Shown here: in pieces, positions 24,591 through 32,745 of the stretch
Position numbering within the stretch: the stretch's first letter is position 1
Layout of the letters: the number at the start of each line of letters is the position of its first letter
From: Christensenellaceae bacterium
GTDB taxonomy: Bacteria > Bacillota > Clostridia > Christensenellales > Aristaeellaceae
Length of the DNA stretch: 33,773 nt
Assembly (NCBI GenBank): GCA_012837835.1
Contig: DUQK01000013.1
Span: 1 to 33,773 of the forward strand
Direction: 5' to 3'
Program-made: the position numbers and the translations under genes
Notes under the pieces: generated by a model
Databases searched by the model: none
The model's input: only the letters and a program-made list of their open reading frames with translations
Told to the model about the DNA's origin: nothing

Positions 24591-25201
24591 TATTGGTAAA
24601 TAGTTTGACGAATTCTATTTATTATATCCCCGCCAAAGAAAAGAAATAGGTTAGCTAAGCTAAATAGTATTGCAATCTTATGCTGCCAAGACATGAAAAT
24701 AAACGATGAAAGATAGAACATTGCGTTGATTGCAGCAAGCCAGCTCATCTTAATTGGAAATAAGAAAAACAGCATAACCTGAAAATGTGGAAACTCTATC
24801 GCAAATGTAAAAAATAGCGACAAGTTCAGGTATGTATTTGGCGCATAACCTGTAATAAAGGCGGATATTATAGTGCCTATAGCGCCAAGTGCGTAGTATA
24901 CAAGAAAACGTCTAGCGCCCCATTTTGTTTCAAGCGTTGTACCAATAAAATAATAGAAATAAAGTGAAAGCAGTACTGCAAAAGGTCTACCGCTAATGGG
25001 AACTATAAGAAATGTAAAAAGTCTCCATATTTCGCCTGCAAGCACGCTATCTCTAACAAGGGATAGGCGGGCAGATAGAAACGCCATGGGGAAAAATAAA
25101 TCCAATAGATATACGCCGCCCATGGCAAATATTATGTACTTAAAAAAAGGTTTTATTGGGTATTTATATAAGCTGCGCTCTATTTTATTAATCCATTTCA
25201 T
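24554..25201 (-). CDS. Rhomboid/Derlin-like membrane protein without catalytic serine
   Basis: The 215-residue protein has about six hydrophobic helices and the rhomboid L1-loop hallmark GTTLETKWGARRFLVYYALG. The active-site GxSG is missing: the corresponding helix reads NTYLNLSLFFTFA, and no HxxxG-type histidine is seen in the last helix. It is therefore probably a non-proteolytic rhomboid-fold protein, as in Derlins and iRhoms; a client or function is unknown. AAGGAGG precedes the ATG. It is read in the same direction as the sigma/anti-sigma pair 77 nt upstream. Confidence 0.75.
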   Translation of the reverse strand: MKWINKIERSLYKYPIKPFFKYIIFAMGGVYLLDLFFPMAFLSARLSLVRDSVLAGEIWRLFTFLIVPISGRPFAVLLSLYFYYFIGTTLETKWGARRFLVYYALGAIGTIISAFITGYAPNTYLNLSLFFTFAIEFPHFQVMLFFLFPIKMSWLAAINAMFYLSSFIFMSWQHKIAILFSLANLFLFFGGDIINRIRQTIYQYKRRKAFKDQFK

Positions 25202-25278
25202 GGTAAAACCTCCTTTGACTCAAGTGTATATTACCATAAAATGTAAACGACTTACAACAAGTTAGGGAAAGGAGAAGG

Positions 25279-26202
25279 TTATTGTATAAGCTCAGCAAAT
25301 GTGCTGAAGAAATCCGGACAGTACCAACTGCCGCAGCCGTACAGCTTTTCATCGTCCACCATAAGCTGAAGCGATATACCGTTATTCATTTCAAGTAGCA
25401 ACGTTTTATTACCTCCGCTTGAAGCGCTAAGGTAGCTTGCCCTGCTCAATATATGCATGAGAGTATCTATACTATCGCTATCCGTTATAGTGCCAACGCC
25501 CGAAAGCTTAAGCGCCACCGGTTTTGCGTTGCCGAGGGTAGATATAAGGTTTTCATTTCCTACTATTGCATTGCCGCCGTAGGATACCCTTTGAAAAACA
25601 CGGTAGGTATCGCCTGTCTTTGCGGCGACGGCTGCTCCGTCCATATTTTTAACAGCATACACGCTTGTACCTTCAGAAACTATATTGCTTATAATATTTA
25701 TATTAGAATCAACCAGTGCAGGTTCGTCAGTAAGAAGCCCTACTTCGCCTATATTTCTGGAAAGCAAGCTATCCGATAATGAAGAGGGGTTTGTAAGCAG
25801 GCGGTAATATTTTCCTTCAGCTTGTATAAGCGGGAAGTTTGCGCCTGAGCCGCTAGCCCATATACCTCCGACCCTTCCTTTTGATACATTGTCTGAAAGT
25901 TTTATGCTGCCCTTGGCTACTGCCAGAGTCTGCACAGCCATGCTATTATTATCAGACCCTGCGGCGACTGTCTTTATCTGCCTTTGTTTCTCCTGTTCAT
26001 TTTTGATGATGTTGTATCCGCTGAAAAACACAAGCGCGAGCGCACAAGCAAAGACAACAACACGCCTTGTACTTATCTTAGGTTTTGTTTTGGTATTTTG
26101 CATATTTACTCTATGGACTATTTTTGCCCATGAAGTCGCAGAGGGTTCTATTTTTTCAAACATCTCATCGGCGATTTCGTTTAGCTTATCAAGTTTTTTC
26201 AT
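25279..26202 (-). CDS. Probable anti-sigma factor, single-pass membrane protein
   Basis: The 307-residue protein has an N-terminal cytoplasmic part of about 50 residues, one membrane helix near residues 48-65 (VVVFACALALVFFSGYNI), and an outward domain of about 240 residues that I do not recognise. It follows an ECF sigma gene with stop and start sharing a base (TGATG), the usual arrangement of a sigma and its membrane anti-sigma. The ATG at 26202 has AAAGGTGAT upstream. No zinc-binding HxxxCxxC motif is visible, so it is not a classic ZAS-type anti-sigma. The call rests mainly on context. Confidence 0.65.
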   Translation of the reverse strand: MKKLDKLNEIADEMFEKIEPSATSWAKIVHRVNMQNTKTKPKISTRRVVVFACALALVFFSGYNIIKNEQEKQRQIKTVAAGSDNNSMAVQTLAVAKGSIKLSDNVSKGRVGGIWASGSGANFPLIQAEGKYYRLLTNPSSLSDSLLSRNIGEVGLLTDEPALVDSNINIISNIVSEGTSVYAVKNMDGAAVAAKTGDTYRVFQRVSYGGNAIVGNENLISTLGNAKPVALKLSGVGTITDSDSIDTLMHILSRASYLSASSGGNKTLLLEMNNGISLQLMVDDEKLYGCGSWYCPDFFSTFAELIQ

Positions 26203-26717
26203 CAATCATCACCTTTTTCTAATAGTTTCTTAAGTTGCTTTCTGCCCCTTGAAAGCCTACTTGCGATGGTACCGGAAGTAGAATTCAGCATACTTGCTAT
26301 TTCGTCTATAGTGTAATTTTGGTAGTAGTAGAGCAGAAAAGTTTCTCTCATATCCGGCGATAGGCTGTGAACAGCCTGTAAAAGCGCCTGTTTTTCAAGC
26401 CTATCCTCTATTGGGTTATCTTCATCAGGGTGCATTTCAAGCTTTTCAGTACCTATAAATACACGCTTTACCCAGCCGCTGCGCCAAATATCCCGGCATA
26501 GGTTGAGCGCAACTTTTAGCAGCCATGCCTTTTCCTTGCCTTCTTCAAGAGTTGGTTTGTTTAATATAAGCCTTAGGAAGGTTTCTTGCATAACATCTTC
26601 TGCACGCCCTAAATCGCCAAGGTAAAAGTAGCTCACGCGGAGTACATCCTTTGAGTAACGTATATACAGCGTTTCTGCAAAAGAGTTATAGTCTTCTAAA
26701 GACGCCTCACTCACCAT
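26202..26717 (-). CDS. ECF-type RNA polymerase sigma factor
   Basis: The 171-residue protein has region 2 (RYSKDVLRVSYFYLGDLGRAEDVMQETFLRLI) and region 4 (VHSLSPDMRETFLLYYYQNY, then TIDEIASMLNSTSGTIASRL). It directs polymerase to a special promoter set, probably including its own operon. I start it at ATG 26717, 4 nt after the thioesterase stop, with GGTGA about 5 nt upstream inside that gene's end; GTG 26714 is possible, and an ATG at 26759 lacks a ribosome site. Its tight coupling with a thioesterase gene is unusual. Confidence 0.9.
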   Translation of the reverse strand: MVSEASLEDYNSFAETLYIRYSKDVLRVSYFYLGDLGRAEDVMQETFLRLILNKPTLEEGKEKAWLLKVALNLCRDIWRSGWVKRVFIGTEKLEMHPDEDNPIEDRLEKQALLQAVHSLSPDMRETFLLYYYQNYTIDEIASMLNSTSGTIASRLSRGRKQLKKLLEKGDD

Positions 26718-26721
26718 CCCT

Positions 26722-27141
26722 TCACCCAATAAACGGATTAGAAGGCACTTTCCTTGCATCGGATGATAGTTTATTTTTTGTATTTGTTATAAACCTATCT
26801 TTATTCAGTACCGCTCTTTTATGTGTGCCTTTTCCTATAAGACCTATTTCATCATAGGCTTCTATTTCAAAAGAGTAAACTCTGCCCTCAATTTTTATTA
26901 GTCTGCTAAACGCAGATACGTACATAGTTTCAGGTGTTGCGGATACATGTGTTATAGAAATTTCCGTTCCTACGGAGGTTTCTCCTTCTCTTAGGAGCGG
27001 AATAAGGCTTTCAGCTGCTGCCTTTTCCATAAGGGCTATCATAACCGGGGTTGCAAGCACTTTAACACTTCCGGAACCAATATTTACGGCAAGGTGCTTT
27101 TCTTCAACCGTTAGCTCCGCCTTTCCAAACACATTATCCAT
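26722..27141 (-). CDS. FlK-like hotdog-fold acyl-CoA thioesterase
   Basis: The 139-residue protein resembles fluoroacetyl-CoA thioesterase FlK. The three FlK active-site positions are present with the same spacing: Thr31 (LATPV), Glu39 (LMEKAA) and His65 (THVSATP), 8 and 26 residues apart. The glycine-rich TSVGTEISITH strand and the EAYDEIGLIGKGTHKR end strand also fit. The natural substrate is probably a small acyl-CoA; fluoroacetate need not be involved. AAGGAGG precedes the ATG, and a sigma-A-like promoter lies upstream. It leads the operon with the ECF sigma and its likely anti-sigma. Confidence 0.82.
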   Translation of the reverse strand: MDNVFGKAELTVEEKHLAVNIGSGSVKVLATPVMIALMEKAAAESLIPLLREGETSVGTEISITHVSATPETMYVSAFSRLIKIEGRVYSFEIEAYDEIGLIGKGTHKRAVLNKDRFITNTKNKLSSDARKVPSNPFIG

Positions 27142-27196
27142 TATTTCCTCCTTATTTTTTAATAATCAATAATAAAAATACTTATATCCTTATATA

Positions 27197-27224
27197 ATTA
27201 TAGGGTATACGAAAAATTATTCAA
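27197..27224 (-). promoter_or_regulatory. Promoter of the thioesterase-sigma operon
   Basis: On the minus strand TTGAAT (27224-27219) is followed after 16 nt by TATAAT (27202-27197). It lies 55 nt before the thioesterase start and is divergent from the glyoxalase promoter. Confidence 0.6.
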
Positions 27225-27250
27225 GCTATTTTTGCGGTTATTCAGCTTTA

Positions 27251-27280
27251 TTGTGAAAGTTTTGTCATGTATGCTATAAT
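27251..27280 (+). promoter_or_regulatory. Promoter of the glyoxalase/VOC gene
   Basis: TTGTGA (27251-27256), 18 nt, TATAAT (27275-27280) with extended TG (TGCTATAAT). The TTTAGGAGG ribosome site follows at 27292-27300. Confidence 0.7.
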
Positions 27281-27306
27281 AATGGTATCAATTTAGGAGG
27301 TGCAAA

Positions 27307-27672
27307 ATGCCTTTTCAATTAGTACACACGAATTTCAATGTGCTGGATCTCAAAAAATCAATGGACTTCTATCAAAATATGCTCGGCTTAAAAGAGGTCA
27401 AACGAATTGTCGCTCCTGATGACAGTTTTATAATCGTCTATATGGCGGATGAAAAAAACTATTGTCAGCTGGAACTCACATGGCTTAGGGATAGGGAAGA
27501 ACCTTACGACCTTGGTGAAAAAGAATTCCACATCGCTTTTACTACTTCTGACTTTGATGCTGCATATAAAAAACATAAGGAAAGCGGCGTAATATGCTTT
27601 GAAAACCCCGCTATGGGAATATATTTCATAGAAGATCCTGATGGCTACTGGGTGGAGATAATGCCTAAATAG
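27307..27672 (+). CDS. Glyoxalase I-like VOC family protein
   Basis: The 121-residue protein has the two beta-alpha-beta-beta-beta modules of the vicinal oxygen chelate fold. The four metal ligands of glyoxalase I are at matching places: His in LVHTNFNV, Glu in CQLELTW, His in EFHIAF and Glu in WVEIMPK. It may detoxify methylglyoxal, although glutathione is generally absent from Clostridia and another thiol or substrate is possible. AGGAGGTG precedes the ATG. Its stop codon lies in the loop of a terminator, so it is a single-gene transcript. Confidence 0.85.
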   Translation: MPFQLVHTNFNVLDLKKSMDFYQNMLGLKEVKRIVAPDDSFIIVYMADEKNYCQLELTWLRDREEPYDLGEKEFHIAFTTSDFDAAYKKHKESGVICFENPAMGIYFIEDPDGYWVEIMPK

Positions 27673-27684
27673 GCATTATCTTTT
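27657..27684 (+). terminator. Terminator overlapping the glyoxalase stop codon
   Basis: GATAATGCC (27657-27665) pairs with GGCATTATC (27672-27680) around the loop TAAATA, followed by TTTT (27681-27684). The TAG stop (27670-27672) lies in the loop and the right arm. Confidence 0.8.
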
Positions 27685-27727
27685 GCTTATATTTGCAGCA
27701 CGGGCTATAAAAACGAGAGGTGATATT

Positions 27728-29161
27728 ATGCGAAAAACAAAAATAATGTGCACATTAGGTCCCGCTTCATCCAGCAGGGAAGTAATACGGGAACTGGCAA
27801 TTGCCGGTATGAATATGGCGCGTTTTAATTTCTCACATGGTACCCATAAAACTCATTTGGAGCTGTTTAAAGAGCTACTATATGTTCGTAATGAGCTCGA
27901 TCTTCCTATAGGCGCACTGCTTGACACCAAAGGTCCTGAAATACGTATAGGTTGCTTTAAAAAGGGCAAGATTAAGCTAAAACAGGGTGATTCTTTTACG
28001 CTAACCACTAGGGATGTAATAGGGGATAAAAGCATGGTGTCTGTCAGCTACCCCGACCTGCCTAAAGACCTTGGTGATAAAAGCAGGATTCTGCTTGACG
28101 ATGGTATTTTAGAGCTTGCTATAATAAGCAAAACGGATACCGATGTAGTATGTGAGGTTATATCCGGTGGCGAACTTAGCGACCGTAAGGGGATTAACCT
28201 GCCAGGAACACATATATCAATGCCATACATAAGCGAGCAGGATAGGGAGGACATACTCTTTGGAATACGCACAGGTTTTGACTATATTGCGGCATCGTTC
28301 GTACGCTCAAAGGAAGACCTGATTGAGGTAAGAAAACTCCTAGATGAAAACGGCGGTGAACATGTACAAATTATGGCAAAGATTGAAAACCCCGATGGTG
28401 TAGCAAATATAAAAGAAATAATTAATCACAGCGATGCTATAATGATTGCTAGAGGCGATATGGGCGTTGAAATTCCTCTTGAAGAAGTGCCCATATTGCA
28501 AAAATACATCATAAAAGAAGCGCTGATTGCAGGTAAACCTGTAGTTACTGCTACGCAGATGCTCGATAGTATGGTAAGAAACCCACGTCCCACAAGGGCA
28601 GAGGCTACCGACGTTGCTAACGCAATATATGACGGCACCAGTGTTACAATGCTATCCGGTGAAACTGCAAACGGTGAGTATCCTGTTGAAGCGGTTCGCA
28701 CAATGGCACGTATAGCCGAAAGAACCGAGAGGGATATAAACTATGCTAAACGCTTCTATGAGAACTATGCCGAAAAAGGCATTTCCTCCAATATTGCCGA
28801 TGCTATATCCCATGCTACCTGTCTTATCGCTTATAATCTTAATGCAAAAGCTATTATAACTGTAACCACTTCGGGTTCAACTGCGCGCATGATAAGCAGG
28901 TTCAGACCCGAAATGCCCGTTATTGCCTGTACTCCAAGTTCGGAAACCCTCAGACAGTTGGCACTATCTTGGGGTGTTGAAGCTATAATGGTAGGGGAGG
29001 AAAGGGTTACAGAAATTCTATTCAACCAAGCTGTTAACGCCGCAAGAAGAGCAGGATATGTTGAAAACGGAGATACGGTTGTACTTACTGCAGGCGTTCC
29101 GCTTGCAACCGCCGGAACTACCAACCTTATTAAAGTAGTGCGCGTTGGCGAAGGGCAATAG
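27728..29161 (+). CDS. pyk: Pyruvate kinase
   Basis: It converts phosphoenolpyruvate and ADP to pyruvate and ATP, the last step of glycolysis. The 477-residue protein has RKTKIMCTLGPASSS, MARFNFSHGTH, LLDTKGPEIRIG, the catalytic lysine segment IMAKIENPDGV, ARGDMGVEIPLEEVPILQK and the signature ATQMLDSM...RPTRAEATDVANAI. The C-terminal allosteric domain is present, and the extra PEP-utiliser domain of some Firmicutes enzymes is not. The start is ATG 27728 with GAGAGGTGAT upstream. It is followed by purB after 13 nt. Confidence 0.97.
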   Translation: MRKTKIMCTLGPASSSREVIRELAIAGMNMARFNFSHGTHKTHLELFKELLYVRNELDLPIGALLDTKGPEIRIGCFKKGKIKLKQGDSFTLTTRDVIGDKSMVSVSYPDLPKDLGDKSRILLDDGILELAIISKTDTDVVCEVISGGELSDRKGINLPGTHISMPYISEQDREDILFGIRTGFDYIAASFVRSKEDLIEVRKLLDENGGEHVQIMAKIENPDGVANIKEIINHSDAIMIARGDMGVEIPLEEVPILQKYIIKEALIAGKPVVTATQMLDSMVRNPRPTRAEATDVANAIYDGTSVTMLSGETANGEYPVEAVRTMARIAERTERDINYAKRFYENYAEKGISSNIADAISHATCLIAYNLNAKAIITVTTSGSTARMISRFRPEMPVIACTPSSETLRQLALSWGVEAIMVGEERVTEILFNQAVNAARRAGYVENGDTVVLTAGVPLATAGTTNLIKVVRVGEGQ

Positions 29162-29174
29162 GAAAGGTGTTTTA

Positions 29175-30611
29175 GTGCAGGATTATTCAAGTTATGTTTC
29201 ACCATTTTCCGCGAGGTATGCAAGCCCACAGATGCAGTATCTGTTTTCTCAAAGGCACCGCAGTATAATTTGGAGAAAGTTATGGTTAATCCTTGCGGAA
29301 AGCGAGAAGGAACTGGGGCTAAATATTACAGATGAGCAAATCGCTGAAATGAAAGCGAATATCGAAAATATTAACTTTGATGCCATAAGTTCCTACGAAA
29401 AAGAACTTCGCCACGATGTAATGGCGCATGTATATGCCTTTGGTGATGTTGCGCCAAAGGCAAGACCTATAATACATCTAGGAGCTACCAGCTGCTATGT
29501 GGGCGACAATGCAGATATTATAATATTAAGGGATGCGCTTGGTATATTGCTTAAACGCTTGGTTGATATTGCAAAGAATCTTGCGAAATTTGCACATAAG
29601 TATAAGGATATGCCTACCCTTGGTTATACCCACTTTCAGCCCGCACAGCCTACCACGGTGGGTAAGAGAGCCTGCCTTTGGCTTCAGGATGTTCTTATAG
29701 ACATTATCGAAACTGATAGGGTTAAAAACAGCCTTCTCCCGCTTGGCTGCAAGGGCACTACGGGTACTCAGGCATCCTTCCTTGAACTTTTTGATGGCGA
29801 CTATGAAAAAGTAAAGTCGCTTGATGAAATATGCGCTAAAAAAATGGGCTTTGAAAAGGTCATTCCTGTTTCAGGGCAGACATATACAAGAAAACAGGAT
29901 AGCATTGTATTGAACCTCTTATCTCAAATAGCGCAAACTGCACAAAAATTCAGCAACGATATTCGCCTCTTGCAGCATCTCAAAGAAATAGAAGAGCCCT
30001 TTGAGAAAAAACAGATAGGTTCATCTGCAATGCCGTATAAACGCAACCCTATGCGCACAGAGCGTATGGCTGCGCTTTCAAGGTTTATTATTTCAAATGC
30101 GCAAAATGCTGCATTTACTGCTGCTGAGCAGTGGTTTGAGCGTACACTGGACGACAGCGCTAACCGCAGGTTTTCATTATCTGAAGGTTGCCTTGCGGCT
30201 GACAGTCTGTTGATACTTTTTAGTAATGTAAGTTCCGCATTGGTTGTATATCCCGCGGTTATAGAAAAACATCTTAAAGAAGAACTGCCTTTTATGATGG
30301 TAGAAAATATTCTTATGGAAGCCGTTAAACGCGGCGGGGACAGGCAGAGCCTGCATGAAAAGCTGCGTAAATACAGTATGCTTGCAGGTAAAAGCGTAAA
30401 GGAAGAAGGACGCGCTAATGATTTAATAGAACGTATTCTCTCCGATGAAGATTTTTCCTTTATCAAAGATGATTTAGACTCCATTACCGATACAAAGCTA
30501 TATATAGGCTGTGCTGAAAAACAGGTTGAGGAATTTTTATCGGGTGAAGTTAAAACCGTGCTAGCTGCTTTTGATGATATGGAAAGTATTTCTGCCGAAC
30601 TTAAAGTGTAG
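29175..30611 (+). CDS. purB: Adenylosuccinate lyase, long form
   Basis: PurB acts twice in purine synthesis, splitting SAICAR and adenylosuccinate with release of fumarate. The 478-residue protein has the superfamily signature SSAMPYKRNPMRTE, the substrate-binding GYTHFQPAQPTTVGKR and LGATSCYVGDNAD. Its length and sequence style are closer to the long, animal-type ADSL than to the ~430-residue Bacillus PurB. I start it at GTG 29175 with GGAAAGG upstream; TTG 29145 would overlap pyk. Probably co-transcribed with pyk. Confidence 0.95.
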   Translation: MQDYSSYVSPFSARYASPQMQYLFSQRHRSIIWRKLWLILAESEKELGLNITDEQIAEMKANIENINFDAISSYEKELRHDVMAHVYAFGDVAPKARPIIHLGATSCYVGDNADIIILRDALGILLKRLVDIAKNLAKFAHKYKDMPTLGYTHFQPAQPTTVGKRACLWLQDVLIDIIETDRVKNSLLPLGCKGTTGTQASFLELFDGDYEKVKSLDEICAKKMGFEKVIPVSGQTYTRKQDSIVLNLLSQIAQTAQKFSNDIRLLQHLKEIEEPFEKKQIGSSAMPYKRNPMRTERMAALSRFIISNAQNAAFTAAEQWFERTLDDSANRRFSLSEGCLAADSLLILFSNVSSALVVYPAVIEKHLKEELPFMMVENILMEAVKRGGDRQSLHEKLRKYSMLAGKSVKEEGRANDLIERILSDEDFSFIKDDLDSITDTKLYIGCAEKQVEEFLSGEVKTVLAAFDDMESISAELKV

Positions 30612-30722
30612 AGCAATTTTTTTCTTGCCTTATATGCAAAAATCGCAATTGATATCTAAAATTTACATACATGAATCTATATATTTATACCATGATTAGG
30701 CTTGTTGTTACATATGCAGAGC

Positions 30723-30750
30723 TTGACTGTAAGCAGAAAATGGTTAAAAT
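30723..30750 (+). promoter_or_regulatory. Promoter before the 646-residue protein gene
   Basis: TTGACT (30723-30728), 16 nt, TAAAAT (30745-30750), followed by a leader of about 45 nt and AAAGGAGAG at the start. It lies in the 193-nt gap after purB, in which nothing else is recognised. Confidence 0.55.
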
Positions 30751-30804
30751 TGTGGTGAGAGAATATATCCTTATTAATTATTTATATTTCTGAAAGGAGA
30801 GTTT

Positions 30805-32745
30805 ATGGAATTCTCAAATAATATTATAGTGTCCTATATTGAGGAGGACAACGAGCAGCATAGTCTTTTTCATGTAAGACCTCTGCTTGATATGAACGGT
30901 CCTGTATCCAAGCAGACTATTTCATCTTTTAAGGATACAGGTTATCTGCGTATAGCTCCGGATAAAAAAGAACAATATAGCTTTAAGGAACGTATGCGCT
31001 CGCTCGGGAATTTTTGTGTTATTAATTTCTTCGGCGTTGAAGAAGGTGCAGGGAAGATTAGACCCAACCGTAACTATGCCCCGCAATTTGGAGAGGTACA
31101 TCAATTTATTATTTATTCCGATGTAGTGCAGCCGCTTCCAAAGGATTTAGTTTATGAAGTTGTAACCGGCGGGGTGGAGGGGAAACCCATTACTCAAAGC
31201 GCTACGCCTACATGTTACCTTAGAAACGGCGGAAGAATACAAGGACCATATAATGCGGAAGATGGTAGCCCCACAAACAACCTTGTGGCAATACGCCCCG
31301 ATAGCCCCTCTCTATTTGCGGTAACGCTTCCAAACGGGCAGGAGAGGCTATTCTATTGGCCCGGAAGCGAGCAGACTTCTTCAGTTGAGCGTGTCCGTCT
31401 TATGGATAAGACTGTAGATAATTTTAAAGAAGATACGGGCGAGATAAAGGAAGTAGCTGCATCTCGCAGTAAAAAAACCGATACCCAAATAACAGGCTTT
31501 GCAAGCGGCAGGCGCATAAAGGAAAATATAAAAGGCGGTATGAGCTTTAAACCCCTAACCAAGCCTCTGGATGCCCTAAGGCGGGTTATGTCTGCTGTGG
31601 TAAACAACGAAGCCATGCTTTCTGATGCTGTAAGTTATATGCTAAGCATTCCTCAGTTTAAGAATAGCGTAGATAAAAGACTTGCAAAAAGCGATAAAGA
31701 AAACCCGTTAATTACAGCATTCAACGAACAGCTTAACAGCCTTGAAGCTGAAAGGCTGAGGCTGCTTATGGAGATTGAAAAAGCTAAGGAAGATGAAAAA
31801 AGCTATGCCAAACATGTTCTGGAGGAAATATCTGCGCAGGAAAAGGATAAGCTTGATAATATAACTAAACAGATAGAGGAGGCGGAACAGTCCTTAAGCT
31901 CTATTAAAAAAGAACAGTCGCAGCTTATAGATATGCGCAATAATATAGCCAGCGAAATTTCCTTACTAAATAGTACGCCTCTTGCATTAAGGCGTGAGGG
32001 AGAGGTTGAGCCTATCATATATGCAGTTCAGCGCCTGCGTGAGCATATTCAAAGCGCAGGTTTTGATATAAGCATAGATAGCGCGCGCTATCTGCTAACA
32101 CTTCTTTTGCTTGAGCCGCAGGTTCAGCTTTGCACTGCTACTCTGGCGGATTCCGGCGTTTTAGCTGCTACAATTGCAAATGCCTTAGGTGCCCCATATT
32201 GCTTCTGTCTTGAAGATGATGAACATATTGCCTCTTTTAGCGGAGGAAATGGGTTTTCTTTTGCGGTAGTATCAAGGGGCAGCAGACAGCCTAGCAGCTT
32301 TACTCGCCTAATACTATCAGATAAGGCAGAGCCTTTCGGTAAAGCTTATCGCTATATGCCTTGGCCCTGCTTTTATTTAGAAAGCTACGAAACAAAACAG
32401 GGATTTACTAAGCTGCTACCATGCGATAAGCCTATAAGCGCAGAAGCCTTGATGGAAGAACTTATTATAAATACTGCTGAAAAGCTGTCTGATGAGGCTG
32501 AAAAAATACTTGACAGTATAATTAAAAATTTTGAAGAGCAGGGGGTTATGCTGCCTGTTAGCCTATATCAGCGTATACGGAACGTAATTTTAGCTGTAAG
32601 CAACCATATTGAGGGCGGGATAATAAAGGCGCTTGATTTTGCAATTTCAAGCTATCTTATACCTTTTGCCAAAAACAATAAGATAGATTTGTATATACCT
32701 GAAGATATACTTGTGAATCTTCATAAGACAAAAAAAGTACTGTGA
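30805..32745 (+). CDS. Uncharacterised 646-residue coiled-coil protein, possible degenerate AAA+ core
   Basis: I do not recognise this protein. Residues 1-190 form a mixed beta-rich domain (VSYIEEDNEQHSLFHVRPLL onward). Residues 195-250 are charged and probably flexible. Residues 305-395 are a long coiled coil. Residues 410-560 look like a nucleotide-binding core: YLLTLLLLEPQVQLCTATL leads into DSGVLAATIANALGAPY, the place where AAA+ proteins of McrB type have GxxGxGKT, but the Gly-Lys-Thr is missing. The last 90 residues are helical. There is no signal peptide or membrane helix. It has its own promoter, good AAAGGAGAG, and a GTGA overlap with the RNA methyltransferase gene, so the two are co-translated. 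Confidence 0.7.
   Translation: MEFSNNIIVSYIEEDNEQHSLFHVRPLLDMNGPVSKQTISSFKDTGYLRIAPDKKEQYSFKERMRSLGNFCVINFFGVEEGAGKIRPNRNYAPQFGEVHQFIIYSDVVQPLPKDLVYEVVTGGVEGKPITQSATPTCYLRNGGRIQGPYNAEDGSPTNNLVAIRPDSPSLFAVTLPNGQERLFYWPGSEQTSSVERVRLMDKTVDNFKEDTGEIKEVAASRSKKTDTQITGFASGRRIKENIKGGMSFKPLTKPLDALRRVMSAVVNNEAMLSDAVSYMLSIPQFKNSVDKRLAKSDKENPLITAFNEQLNSLEAERLRLLMEIEKAKEDEKSYAKHVLEEISAQEKDKLDNITKQIEEAEQSLSSIKKEQSQLIDMRNNIASEISLLNSTPLALRREGEVEPIIYAVQRLREHIQSAGFDISIDSARYLLTLLLLEPQVQLCTATLADSGVLAATIANALGAPYCFCLEDDEHIASFSGGNGFSFAVVSRGSRQPSSFTRLILSDKAEPFGKAYRYMPWPCFYLESYETKQGFTKLLPCDKPISAEALMEELIINTAEKLSDEAEKILDSIIKNFEEQGVMLPVSLYQRIRNVILAVSNHIEGGIIKALDFAISSYLIPFAKNNKIDLYIPEDILVNLHKTKKVL

Noticed and set aside
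27683-27711. Possible pyk promoter TTGCTT-N17-TATAAA
   Set aside because: A start from it would leave a leader of about 10 nt that cuts into the ribosome site, and the -35 box overlaps the terminator T-run.
29924-30616. 230-codon minus-strand open frame opposite purB
   Set aside because: It lies entirely antisense to a well-conserved purB, has no ribosome site and a low-complexity Ser/Leu-rich translation typical of an antisense shadow.
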